Shown one piece after another: positions 1 through 5,581 of a stretch of DNA of 8,045 nucleotides; within the stretch, counting starts at the first letter, position 1, and every line of letters begins with the position of its first letter. The stretch covers positions 1 to 8,045 of the forward strand of contig JASHQT010000334.1 of the NCBI GenBank assembly GCA_030039005.1, read 5' to 3'. Position numbers and translations under genes: made by a program. Under the pieces are notes generated by a model. It was not told where the DNA came from. It did no database searches and saw nothing but the letters and a program-made list of their open reading frames with translations. Origin of the DNA: Bryobacteraceae bacterium (GTDB lineage Bacteria > Acidobacteriota > Terriglobia > Bryobacterales > Bryobacteraceae).

Positions 1-1
1 C

Positions 2-709
2 GCCGAAATCCAGCGCAGCCTGCTTCCGGTGAAAGTGCCGGACGTTCCGGGCGTGGACCTGGCCGGCTACAACGCCGCCTGCCACACCGTCGGGGGCGAC
101 TATTACGATTTCCTGCCTTACCCGGATGGCCGCGTCGGAGTGCTGGTGGGCGATGTCGCGGGCAAGGGGATGCCCGCGTCGCTGTTGATGTCGAGCCTCC
201 AGGCGCGCGTGCAGGTGCTGTTCGACGATCCTACCAATTTAGCGGCTCTGGTTACGCGGCTGAACCGGATCATCTCGTCCAACTGCCCGTCCAACCGCTT
301 CATCACGTTTTTTATCGGAGTGCTGGATCCCAAAACCGGCGAGCTCACCTACGTCAACGCCGGGCACAACCCGCCGCTGGTGGCGCATGCCGATGGAGCG
401 GTGGAAAAACTCGAAGGTACGGGCCTGATCCTAGGGATTCTGCCGGTTGCCGTGTATCAACAAAACGCATGCCATCTCGATGTGGGCGACGTCGTGCTGC
501 TGTTCAGCGACGGCGTCACCGAGCCGGTCCGTCCTGGCACCGACGAAGAGTTCGGCGAGGACCGTCTGGCACGAGTGTTGACCGGTCTGCGAGATCAAGA
601 CGCCGAATCCATCATCAAGAGCGTGAATCAGAAGCTGGAGGAGTTCACCGAAGGAGCTCCTCCTCCCGACGACATCACGCTGGTGGTGGCTAAGCGACTG
701 GCGAATTGA
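2..709 (+). CDS. PP2C-type serine/threonine phosphatase, SpoIIE/RsbU class (3' part of gene)
   Basis: This is the C-terminal 235 residues of a manganese-dependent protein phosphatase of the PPM/SpoIIE class. Such enzymes typically dephosphorylate an anti-sigma-factor antagonist (STAS protein) in partner-switching control. The frame is open to the left edge and begins with EIQRSLLP, the linker found just before the catalytic domain in RsbU-like proteins, so the GTG at position 29 is not the real start and an N-terminal sensor domain (PAS, GAF, HAMP or response receiver) probably lies outside the window. Metal-binding acidic motifs are all present: GGDYYDF near visible residue 31, VGDVAGKGMPAS near 49, NAGHNPP near 118, LFSDGVTE near 167 and the terminal DDITLVV near 223. 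The domain therefore looks active. Its stop codon lies inside the 3' end of the opposing ClC gene. No partner STAS or anti-sigma gene is visible here. The family call is firm; the target is unknown. Confidence 0.93.
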   Translation, partial: AEIQRSLLPVKVPDVPGVDLAGYNAACHTVGGDYYDFLPYPDGRVGVLVGDVAGKGMPASLLMSSLQARVQVLFDDPTNLAALVTRLNRIISSNCPSNRFITFFIGVLDPKTGELTYVNAGHNPPLVAHADGAVEKLEGTGLILGILPVAVYQQNACHLDVGDVVLLFSDGVTEPVRPGTDEEFGEDRLARVLTGLRDQDAESIIKSVNQKLEEFTEGAPPPDDITLVVAKRLAN

Positions 710-2507
710 CGCCGCTTTTCCGGCCGAGCGCGGGCAAACGAATCTTGAGGACCTGCTCGCGATCCCGCTCCTGGGCCAGATCCCGCGTACGCGCCGAGAG
801 CAGATCCCGCAGCGCGATCATGCCCAGCAGCTTTTTCTCGCTGCCTCGCTCCACCACCGGGAATCGCGTCAGCCCGGTTTCGGCCATGCGGTATACCACC
901 GTGCGCAACGGCTCGTCGGGATGAGCGACCACCGGCTCCTTCACCACGTCGCCGAGGGTTTCCCCGGCCGGATGGGGCTGCTCCAGCCATTGGTGCAAAT
1001 CATTGCGGGTAATCACCCCCAGCAGCCTGCGGTTCTCATCCACCACCGGATACAAATGCTGGCCGCGGGGGGAATGATTCGCGGTCAGAATGCTGCGCAC
1101 CTGCTCCAAGGTCTGGCCGGCGTGAAACGCCACTAGGTTGGTGCGCATCGCTTCGCCCGCCGAGAGCACTTCCATCGGATCCACGGCGTATTCGCACGTC
1201 AGATGATAGCCGCGGCGCGCCACCTTCTCGGTCAGGATGGAACGCTTCAACACCAGCACGGTGAACGCGTGCGCCACGAGAGTGGCTACCAACAGGGGTA
1301 GAAGCATGTTGATGTCGTGGGTGAGTTCGAGGGCGAAGATCGCGCCGGTCAACGGGACCCGCATCGCGCCGCCCAGAATCGCGCCCATGCCCACCAGCGG
1401 CCAGAACGCGACGCCCAGGTGCGGCAGGAAGATCCCTTCGAAGCCGCCCAACGCGCCGCCCATCATCAGCAGCGGCGCGAGCACGCCGCCCGATGTTCCG
1501 GAACTCAGCGCGACCACCCAAATCGTAGACTTCACCAGCAGAATGCCGATCATGGTGCTGCGCGGCACATCGCCTTGGACCAGCAAGCCAATAGTGTCAT
1601 AACCTACGCCCAGTGCCTGCGGGAAAATCAATCCGCCGATGCCGACCACCAGGCCGCCGATCGCCGGCCACCACATCCAATGGATGGGAAGTTTTCGAAA
1701 AAGATCTTCCGTCGCGTAGACGGCGCGCGTCAGAACACTGGCCAGCACGCCGGCCAGGATGCCGCAGATCACGCAGCCGATCAGGCCCCACGCGCCAATG
1801 GCGAGCGGGTGTGGAGGGACGGGGAAGATCGGGCCAGTCCCCAAAATATAGCGGCGCGCGGCGCCCGCCGTGGCGCTGGCCAAAGCGACGGGAATGAAGC
1901 TGCGCGGCTTCCACTCGAATAGCAGCAGTTCCACGGCCAGCAGCACCGCCGCGACCGGCGAAGCGAAGGTGGCCGACATTCCGGCCGCTGCACCCGCCAC
2001 CAGCAGGGTCTTACGCTCCACGCTGGTGAGCCGGAAAAACTGCGCCAGCATGGAGCCGAACGCGCCGCCGGTGACGATGATCGGGCCTTCGGCGCCGAAC
2101 GGACCGCCGGTTCCGATCGCGATCGCCGACGATAGCGGCTTCAGAAACGCGAGCCGCGGCTCGACCTTGCTGCCGTTGATGAGGATGGACTCCAGCGCTT
2201 CGGGAATTCCGTGCCCGCGTATGCGTTCCGAGCCGTAGCGCGCCATAAAACCCACAATCACCGATCCGGCCACCGGCACCAGGATGGCCCACAGGCCCAA
2301 GGTGTTCGCCGAGGGCGACGCCAGCGCGGTGCCCCAGCGGTGGAAATACGCGAAGTTCGTGATGATGCCGATCAGCCGGAGTAAAACCCAGGCCATGCCC
2401 GTTCCGATCAAGCCCACCACGATGGCCAGCGCGGAAATCGGAAGCACGCGCCAATCGGTGGAGAAGTCGCCCAGCTCGTGGGACTGCGAATGCGGTTGGG
2501 TGCTCAT
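690..2507 (-). CDS. ClC-family chloride channel/transporter with C-terminal CBS pair
   Basis: This 605-residue protein is an inner-membrane ClC anion channel or antiporter. Residues from about 22 to 425 form the multi-helix ClC core, and about 445-575 form two CBS domains, which in relatives bind nucleotides and modulate gating. Signature regions are GHGIPEA (98-104), GPFGAEGPII (135-144) and SGTSGGVLAP (336-345). By eye against the E. coli ClC, the gating glutamate is kept (E140, like E148). The central-site serine is His99, the internal proton glutamate E203 position is Leu194, the filter Phe is Leu343 and the Tyr445 position is Leu425. This argues for a channel or an atypical exchanger rather than the classical 2Cl/1H antiporter, but the alignment is manual. 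It does not look like the fluoride-specific ClC subfamily. The ATG start overlaps the marR stop (ATGA), so translation is probably coupled and expression follows the MarR promoter. Confidence 0.93.
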   Translation of the reverse strand: MSTQPHSQSHELGDFSTDWRVLPISALAIVVGLIGTGMAWVLLRLIGIITNFAYFHRWGTALASPSANTLGLWAILVPVAGSVIVGFMARYGSERIRGHGIPEALESILINGSKVEPRLAFLKPLSSAIAIGTGGPFGAEGPIIVTGGAFGSMLAQFFRLTSVERKTLLVAGAAAGMSATFASPVAAVLLAVELLLFEWKPRSFIPVALASATAGAARRYILGTGPIFPVPPHPLAIGAWGLIGCVICGILAGVLASVLTRAVYATEDLFRKLPIHWMWWPAIGGLVVGIGGLIFPQALGVGYDTIGLLVQGDVPRSTMIGILLVKSTIWVVALSSGTSGGVLAPLLMMGGALGGFEGIFLPHLGVAFWPLVGMGAILGGAMRVPLTGAIFALELTHDINMLLPLLVATLVAHAFTVLVLKRSILTEKVARRGYHLTCEYAVDPMEVLSAGEAMRTNLVAFHAGQTLEQVRSILTANHSPRGQHLYPVVDENRRLLGVITRNDLHQWLEQPHPAGETLGDVVKEPVVAHPDEPLRTVVYRMAETGLTRFPVVERGSEKKLLGMIALRDLLSARTRDLAQERDREQVLKIRLPALGRKSGVNSPVA

Positions 2508-2938
2508 GCAACACTTGTCCTTCCTGCATGTTGGCGCCCGATGGAACGCAACGCCCTGGCCAGCCGCGGGCCGGCCACTTCCAGCTCCTGGTGATGCTCG
2601 ATCGAAAGCTTTCTCAGAACGCGCGCGCCGGAAGCGGTCAGGTGAACCATCACTTCCCGCCGGTCTTCATCGCCCGCGGCTCGCGAGACGTACCCGGCCT
2701 TCTCCAGCCGGTCCACTAATTCGACGACGCTGTGATGCTTGAGTTGCAGGCGATTTGCGAGTTCGCCGATGATGGCGCGGCCTCCGGCGGGCAACCCCTT
2801 GACCGCCAACAGCAGCTGGTGCTGCTGCGGCTCGAGCCCCGCGGCGCGCGATTGTTCCTCGCTGAAGGCGAGGAATCGCCGGATCTGGGAGCGGAACTCG
2901 GCCAGGGCACGGTACTCTTCAAGAGACAGGTCCTTCAT
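2504..2938 (-). CDS. MarR-family winged-helix transcriptional regulator
   Basis: This 144-residue protein has the normal length and layout of MarR regulators, which bind DNA as dimers and usually lose affinity when a phenolic or oxidising ligand binds. Helices at the two ends (about 5-32 and 105-135) would form the dimer interface. The winged helix covers about 38-100: GELANRLQLKHHSVVELVDRLEKAGYV (helix-turn-helix) followed by the wing with the typical DEDRREVMVHLT segment (D92, R93, R94). The ATG at 2938 is preceded by GAAGG with 7-nt spacing (2946-2950), which supports this start. The gene overlaps the downstream ClC gene by 4 bp and sits 108 bp below the dioxygenase gene on the same strand. 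A perfect palindrome lies 16 bp upstream of its start, which suggests autoregulation and control of the ClC gene. The ligand is unknown; an aromatic related to the neighbouring dioxygenase is a reasonable guess only. Confidence 0.93.
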   Translation of the reverse strand: MKDLSLEEYRALAEFRSQIRRFLAFSEEQSRAAGLEPQQHQLLLAVKGLPAGGRAIIGELANRLQLKHHSVVELVDRLEKAGYVSRAAGDEDRREVMVHLTASGARVLRKLSIEHHQELEVAGPRLARALRSIGRQHAGRTSVA

Positions 2939-2954
2939 TCGCTTACCTTCGTTT

Positions 2955-2981
2955 CATTTATATCGTATCACGATATAAATG
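2955..2981. promoter_or_regulatory. Perfect 12-3-12 palindrome, probable MarR operator
   Basis: The arms CATTTATATCGT (2955-2966) and ACGATATAAATG (2970-2981) are exact reverse complements around a 3-bp spacer, ATC. The AT-rich core of TATCGT-n3-ACGATA has the size and symmetry of a MarR-dimer site. It covers the proposed -10 box and most of the spacer of the marR promoter and ends 16 bp before the marR start codon, a position suited to repression. It is the longest perfect palindrome I found in the window. Assignment to this MarR rests on adjacency and has not been tested. Confidence 0.8.
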
Positions 2982-2986
2982 CACAA
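2957..2986 (-). promoter_or_regulatory. Candidate promoter of the marR-ClC operon
   Basis: On the minus strand TATAAA (2962-2957) matches a sigma-70 -10 box at five of six bases. It lies 18 nt downstream of TTGTGC (2986-2981), a weak -35 matching TTG only. Transcription would start roughly 10-15 nt before the GAAGG ribosome site of marR. The -10 box lies wholly inside the palindrome, so a bound repressor would block polymerase. The weak -35 keeps confidence moderate. Confidence 0.5.
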
Positions 2987-3046
2987 GGCAGAGGGCACAG
3001 ATCGCGAGGCGCGCCGCACGGTTCCGATCCCGCCTCCCGAAAAACG

Positions 3047-3934
3047 CTAGGCCGCTGGAGCGCTCGTTCTCTCCGCCGCTTTGGCCAGCACGAAATCCGA
3101 GTGCAGCCGGCGCCAGGGGGTGTCGATGTTTTTGCCATCCGGCGCGATGCCGGGAGCTTCGCGAGTAAAATCGCGAATCAGGGAATTCTTCACGGCGAAT
3201 ACGGCATCACTGTCCAGATACTGATCGCCATTCACGAAGAGATGCGTCACCAACGTCTCGTGCCCATCGGCCATGATCATGAAGTGCACGTGGGCGGGGC
3301 GAAAGGGATGGCGCGCCGTCGCTTGGAGCATCTGGCCCACGGGTCCGTCGTCCGGGATGGGGTAATAGCGCGGCACGATCGTCCAGAAGCGGAAGCGGCC
3401 CTGCGCGTCCGTATGAAAGCGGGCCCGCAGCGAAGATTCTTGGATCTGGGGCAACTGCAAGTCGTAGAACCCTTCGGCGTCGGAATGCCAAACGTCGACG
3501 ATGGCGTTCGCCACCGGGCGGCCGTCTTCCGACAAGACGGACCCATCGACGTATAGCGGCTCTCCCTTTGCGTGGGCGCTGATATCGTCGCCCAGGGCCG
3601 CTTCGGGAGCGTTCGGCACATAGAATGGGCCCAGCACGGTGGTTTCCGTTATGCCCTGGGCGAAGCGATGGTTGATCGCGTCCACCAGCATGGAAACGCC
3701 AAGCGTATCGGACAGCAGGATGAACTCCTGGCGCCGATCGGTGCAAATCTTGCCCGTGCGGGTGAGAAAGTCGATGGCCTGCGCCCATTCGTCCTCAGTC
3801 AGCTCCACGTCGCGCACGAAGTCATGCAGATGCTGTATCAGGCTGGTCATGATCTTCTTAAGCCGCGGGTCCGGAGTGTTCCCGAAGCGGTCGATCACCG
3901 CGGCAGTGATGTTTTGTTCGTCGAAGTCGCGCAT
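3047..3934 (-). CDS. Intradiol ring-cleavage dioxygenase, hydroxyquinol 1,2-dioxygenase-like
   Basis: This 295-residue cytoplasmic non-haem Fe(III) enzyme would open a catechol-type ring between two hydroxyls using O2. The N-terminal helical domain (about 1-95) is the dimerisation part of catechol/hydroxyquinol dioxygenases. The catalytic beta-sandwich begins at LGPFYVPNAPE (101-111). Predicted iron ligands are all visible: Tyr157 in GFYD, Tyr191 in RYYPIPDDGPVG, His215 and His217 in RPAHVHF, with Arg212 beside them. The length, the APEAALGDDIS stretch and the YPIPDDGPVG motif resemble hydroxyquinol 1,2-dioxygenases (product maleylacetate) more than plain catechol 1,2-dioxygenases (product cis,cis-muconate), but the substrate is an inference. 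The ATG at 3934 follows GGAG with a short 4-nt spacing. No maleylacetate reductase, hydroxylase or muconate gene is in view, so the pathway is incomplete here. It is transcribed toward marR and the ClC gene and diverges from the YceI gene. Confidence 0.92.
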   Translation of the reverse strand: MRDFDEQNITAAVIDRFGNTPDPRLKKIMTSLIQHLHDFVRDVELTEDEWAQAIDFLTRTGKICTDRRQEFILLSDTLGVSMLVDAINHRFAQGITETTVLGPFYVPNAPEAALGDDISAHAKGEPLYVDGSVLSEDGRPVANAIVDVWHSDAEGFYDLQLPQIQESSLRARFHTDAQGRFRFWTIVPRYYPIPDDGPVGQMLQATARHPFRPAHVHFMIMADGHETLVTHLFVNGDQYLDSDAVFAVKNSLIRDFTREAPGIAPDGKNIDTPWRRLHSDFVLAKAAERTSAPAA

Positions 3935-4076
3935 ATGGCTCCATTATTCTATGCAGGATGGGGGAGCTGCTCCACGGTAAATCGCGGGCCGTTCACCGAA
4001 CACATCCATCGTTCTCGTTGTACACTGGAGATCGTTCAGGGCGCGCCGCCGGTCATCAGTAGAGGAGAACCTTACC
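3935..4076. promoter_or_regulatory. Divergent intergenic region between dioxygenase and YceI genes
   Basis: These 142 bp must carry both promoters. I see a perfect inverted repeat GGAGC-T-GCTCC (3963-3973), a shorter one GTTC-ACC-GAAC (3991-4001), and TACACT (4021-4026), a 4/6 match to a -10 box for the YceI gene without a convincing -35. A minus-strand TAGAAT (3951-3946) lies too close to the dioxygenase ribosome site to be a normal promoter unless the leader is very short. The palindrome found before marR is not repeated here, so I see no sign that the same repressor controls this region. Confidence 0.4.
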
Positions 4077-4634
4077 ATGAGTACTGCCACGACAGCACCA
4101 GCCGCGGTCACATATGCGATTGACTCGAACCACTCCAGCGCCGGGTTCAAGATCAGGCACTGTATGATTGCCTGGCTGCGCGGCGAATTCGTGGGGATCA
4201 CCGGCGACGTGGTGTACGATCCCACCAATCCGGCTAACATCGAGATCACCGCCGCCATCGATGCCACCACGTTTCACACACGCGAAATGAAACGCGATGC
4301 GCACATGAAAGGCGGGGAGTTTCTGGACGTGGAAAAGTATCCGGCCATCACTTTCAGATCCAAAAAGGTGACGCCGGATGGCAAGCATCACTGGAAAATC
4401 GCCGGTGATTTGACAATGCACGGTGTCACCCAGGAAGTGACGCTGGACGTCGAAAGCGCCGGGACCGAAGTGAAGGACACGAGAGGAGATTTCCGAACTG
4501 GCGCATCCGCCACGGCGCTGATTAAACGCAGCGACTTTGGTTTCGGGTTCAACCTGCCGCTCGAAACCGGCGGCGTGTTCCTCAGCGACGAAATCCACAT
4601 CGATCTGGAAATCGAGCTGATCAAGAGACGGTAG
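4077..4634 (+). CDS. YceI-family lipocalin-like protein
   Basis: This 185-residue protein is a complete YceI domain, a beta-barrel with lipocalin-like fold that binds long isoprenoid or other amphipathic molecules in characterised members. Recognisable parts are the opening YAIDSNHSSAGFKIRH (13-28), the ATTFHTREMKRDAHMKGGEF segment (63-82), the KYPAITFRS strand (88-95), the GDLTMHGVTQEVTL hairpin (110-123) and the closing FGFGFNLPLETGGVFLSDE (154-172). There is no signal peptide: the N-terminus is polar, unlike E. coli YceI, which is periplasmic, so this one should be cytoplasmic. A strong GAGGAG site (4062-4067) nine nt before the ATG fixes the start. It stands alone, divergent from the dioxygenase and convergent with the cytochrome gene. 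Its ligand and role are unknown. Confidence 0.93.
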   Translation: MSTATTAPAAVTYAIDSNHSSAGFKIRHCMIAWLRGEFVGITGDVVYDPTNPANIEITAAIDATTFHTREMKRDAHMKGGEFLDVEKYPAITFRSKKVTPDGKHHWKIAGDLTMHGVTQEVTLDVESAGTEVKDTRGDFRTGASATALIKRSDFGFGFNLPLETGGVFLSDEIHIDLEIELIKRR

Positions 4635-4638
4635 TCAA

Positions 4639-4679
4639 CGCACGGAAGTGCGATCCGGTGCACATCTGGGACTTTCCCA
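4639..4679. terminator. Two small hairpins between convergent genes (possible weak terminator)
   Basis: The 73-bp gap between the YceI and cytochrome stops contains two perfect 5-bp stems: CGCAC-GGAA-GTGCG (4639-4652, with a GNRA-type loop) and TGGGA-CTT-TCCCA (4667-4679). Being symmetrical, either could act on both strands. Neither is followed by a T-run, so intrinsic termination is doubtful. The evidence is position plus symmetry only. Confidence 0.3.
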
Positions 4680-4707
4680 ATGGTGGGCGATGCGTTGCGC
4701 TACCTGC

Positions 4708-5205
4708 TTATTTAACGCCCGGCCACAACACATATTGCCCTTGCGGCTGTTGGCCGGGTGGTACAAATGCGGGAGCCGCTTTGCCCGCCACGCCGAGCGA
4801 TTTCACATACTGATAGAGGGCGCGTAGGTCCTCGTCGGTCATGGCGCGAACGTTAAACCACGGCATGGGCGGTTTCGTCATCAGTGTCTTGGCGTACTTC
4901 ACCCACTGATCTTCCGTTTTCTTGCTGATCGAAATCCTGAGGTTCGTCGGATAGCTTGTTCCCCACGGCCCGCGGTATCCCAGGGTGTCTCCCTCGAGCC
5001 GATCCTTCTCCGGAGTCTTCGCATCGATATCGCCGTATCCCGCGGTATGGCAGTCGTTGCATCCACCGATCATCACGACGTACCGGCCGTGTTCGATCTC
5101 ACGAGCATGGGAACCGGATCCCTCGCCCGTTTGTCCGTTTGCCATCTGGTATCCCAGTAGGAGTGCCAACGCCACGCCGGTGCGAAATGTGCCGTAAATC
5201 TTCAT
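4708..5205 (-). CDS. Exported monohaem cytochrome c (class I-like)
   Basis: This 165-residue protein has an N-terminal signal peptide (Lys2, then a hydrophobic run VALALLLGYQMA, probable cleavage near residue 24) and one covalent haem site, CNDCH at 49-53. Met114 in KPPMPWF is the likely sixth ligand, followed by the usual C-terminal helix MTDEDLRALYQYVKSLG (122-138). A Pro/Gln-rich tail ends the protein. It would carry electrons in the periplasm for a partner oxidase or dehydrogenase. No such partner is adjacent. I place the start at 5205 because GAGGAAG lies 10 nt upstream (5216-5222) and the signal peptide begins there. The in-frame ATG at 5265 would add 20 charged residues ahead of the signal and would fall almost at the predicted transcription start. 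It is monocistronic here, convergent with the YceI gene. Confidence 0.9.
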   Translation of the reverse strand: MKIYGTFRTGVALALLLGYQMANGQTGEGSGSHAREIEHGRYVVMIGGCNDCHTAGYGDIDAKTPEKDRLEGDTLGYRGPWGTSYPTNLRISISKKTEDQWVKYAKTLMTKPPMPWFNVRAMTDEDLRALYQYVKSLGVAGKAAPAFVPPGQQPQGQYVLWPGVK

Positions 5206-5229
5206 TGTTATGTGTCTTCCTCGCTTCTT

Positions 5230-5243
5230 GAGCCCAGGGGCTC
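5230..5243. repeat. Perfect 6-2-6 inverted repeat in the cytochrome leader
   Basis: GAGCCC (5230-5235) and GGGCTC (5238-5243) are exact reverse complements separated by two bases. It lies between the TATAAT box and the GAGGAAG ribosome site of the cytochrome gene, about 7 nt upstream of the latter. It may be a leader RNA hairpin (five pairs with a four-base loop) or a regulator site just downstream of the transcription start. The symmetry is certain; the function is inferred from position. Confidence 0.5.
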
Positions 5244-5266
5244 GTCTTAAGGTTTCGGGTCCCACG

Positions 5267-5272
5267 ATTATA
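5267..5272 (-). promoter_or_regulatory. Consensus -10 box (TATAAT) of the cytochrome c gene
   Basis: The minus strand reads TATAAT at 5272-5267, an exact sigma-70 -10 hexamer in otherwise GC-rich DNA, 61 nt before the chosen ATG. The region 16-18 nt further upstream (around 5290-5295) shows no good TTGACA match, so activation by a protein or an alternative -35 is possible. Its position supports the downstream translation start at 5205. Confidence 0.55.
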
Positions 5273-5383
5273 CATCCGACCGTCCCTGTTTGGAGCTAAC
5301 GATACGCAAAGGATCGGAGGCGCCATCCAACCTTTCTAAAAGGCGCGGGCGAAGCGATGCGCGAACTCCCAGCATCTGGAAGA

Positions 5384-5392
5384 TGATATACT
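5384..5392 (+). promoter_or_regulatory. Extended -10 promoter (TGATATACT) for the MetE-like operon
   Basis: TATACT (5387-5392) matches the -10 consensus at five of six bases and is preceded by TG one base away, the extended -10 form, which tolerates a poor -35 such as the one here. Initiation would fall near 5399, about 35 nt before the proposed small ORF at 5435 and about 175 nt before the MetE-like start. The stretch 5273-5383 between this and the cytochrome promoter shows no other feature that I can support. Confidence 0.45.
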
Positions 5393-5434
5393 GCGCATGT
5401 TCTATTCAACGGTGTCAACCCGGATGAAGGAACG

Positions 5435-5581
5435 ATGAGCTACCATGAAAAATTCGCCTTCTCGCAAAGGTGTAAAGGTGCGTTGAAATCCAGGCGTGCT
5501 GAGATCGAGGAAATACAATTTACAACTGCTGGAAGGGTATTGTCCAATAAGCTTACGGAGAAAAGAAACACGAGATGCTGA
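5435..5581 (+). CDS. Possible 48-residue small protein or leader ORF overlapping the MetE-like gene
   Basis: An ATG at 5435 opens a 48-codon frame beginning MSYHEKFAFSQRCKGALK and ending at the TGA at 5579-5581, so its end overlaps the MetE-like start in ATGCTGA (7 bp, different frame). GAAGGAA lies just upstream (5426-5432), close to the ATG but usable. The peptide is basic and polar, with two cysteines (13 and 48), no signal peptide and no membrane segment. The MetE-like gene has only a distant GGAG (14 nt), so translational coupling from this ORF would make sense. Third-position GC is roughly half, lower than neighbouring genes, which weakens the coding case or points to a different history. 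I do not recognise the peptide. It could also be a non-coding leader that is open by chance. Confidence 0.4.
   Translation: MSYHEKFAFSQRCKGALKSRRAEIEEIQFTTAGRVLSNKLTEKRNTRC

Noticed and set aside
690..2507. Fluoride-specific ClC exporter
   Set aside because: The selectivity regions read GHGIP and GAEGP, and two CBS domains are present. The compact fluoride ClCs differ in these motifs and lack CBS domains.
2939..3046. Mobile element or attachment site between the dioxygenase and marR genes
   Set aside because: Apart from the operator-like palindrome there are no terminal repeats, target duplications or transposase remnants, and the palindrome is better explained as a regulator site.
2732..3556. 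A 274-codon plus-strand open frame antisense to marR and the dioxygenase
   Set aside because: It lies opposite two genes with clear motifs and catalytic residues, and its translation shows no recognisable domain. Long antisense frames are expected in GC-rich coding DNA.
5206..5265. Upstream ATG at 5265 as the cytochrome c start
   Set aside because: It would put 20 mostly charged residues before a clean signal peptide and would lie almost at the predicted transcription start. The ATG at 5205 has a proper GAGGAAG site.
5393..5574. A SAM or cobalamin riboswitch before the MetE-like gene
   Set aside because: The leader of about 175 nt shows no conserved riboswitch core or B12-box-like sequence that I can recognise, and a small ORF accounts for much of it.
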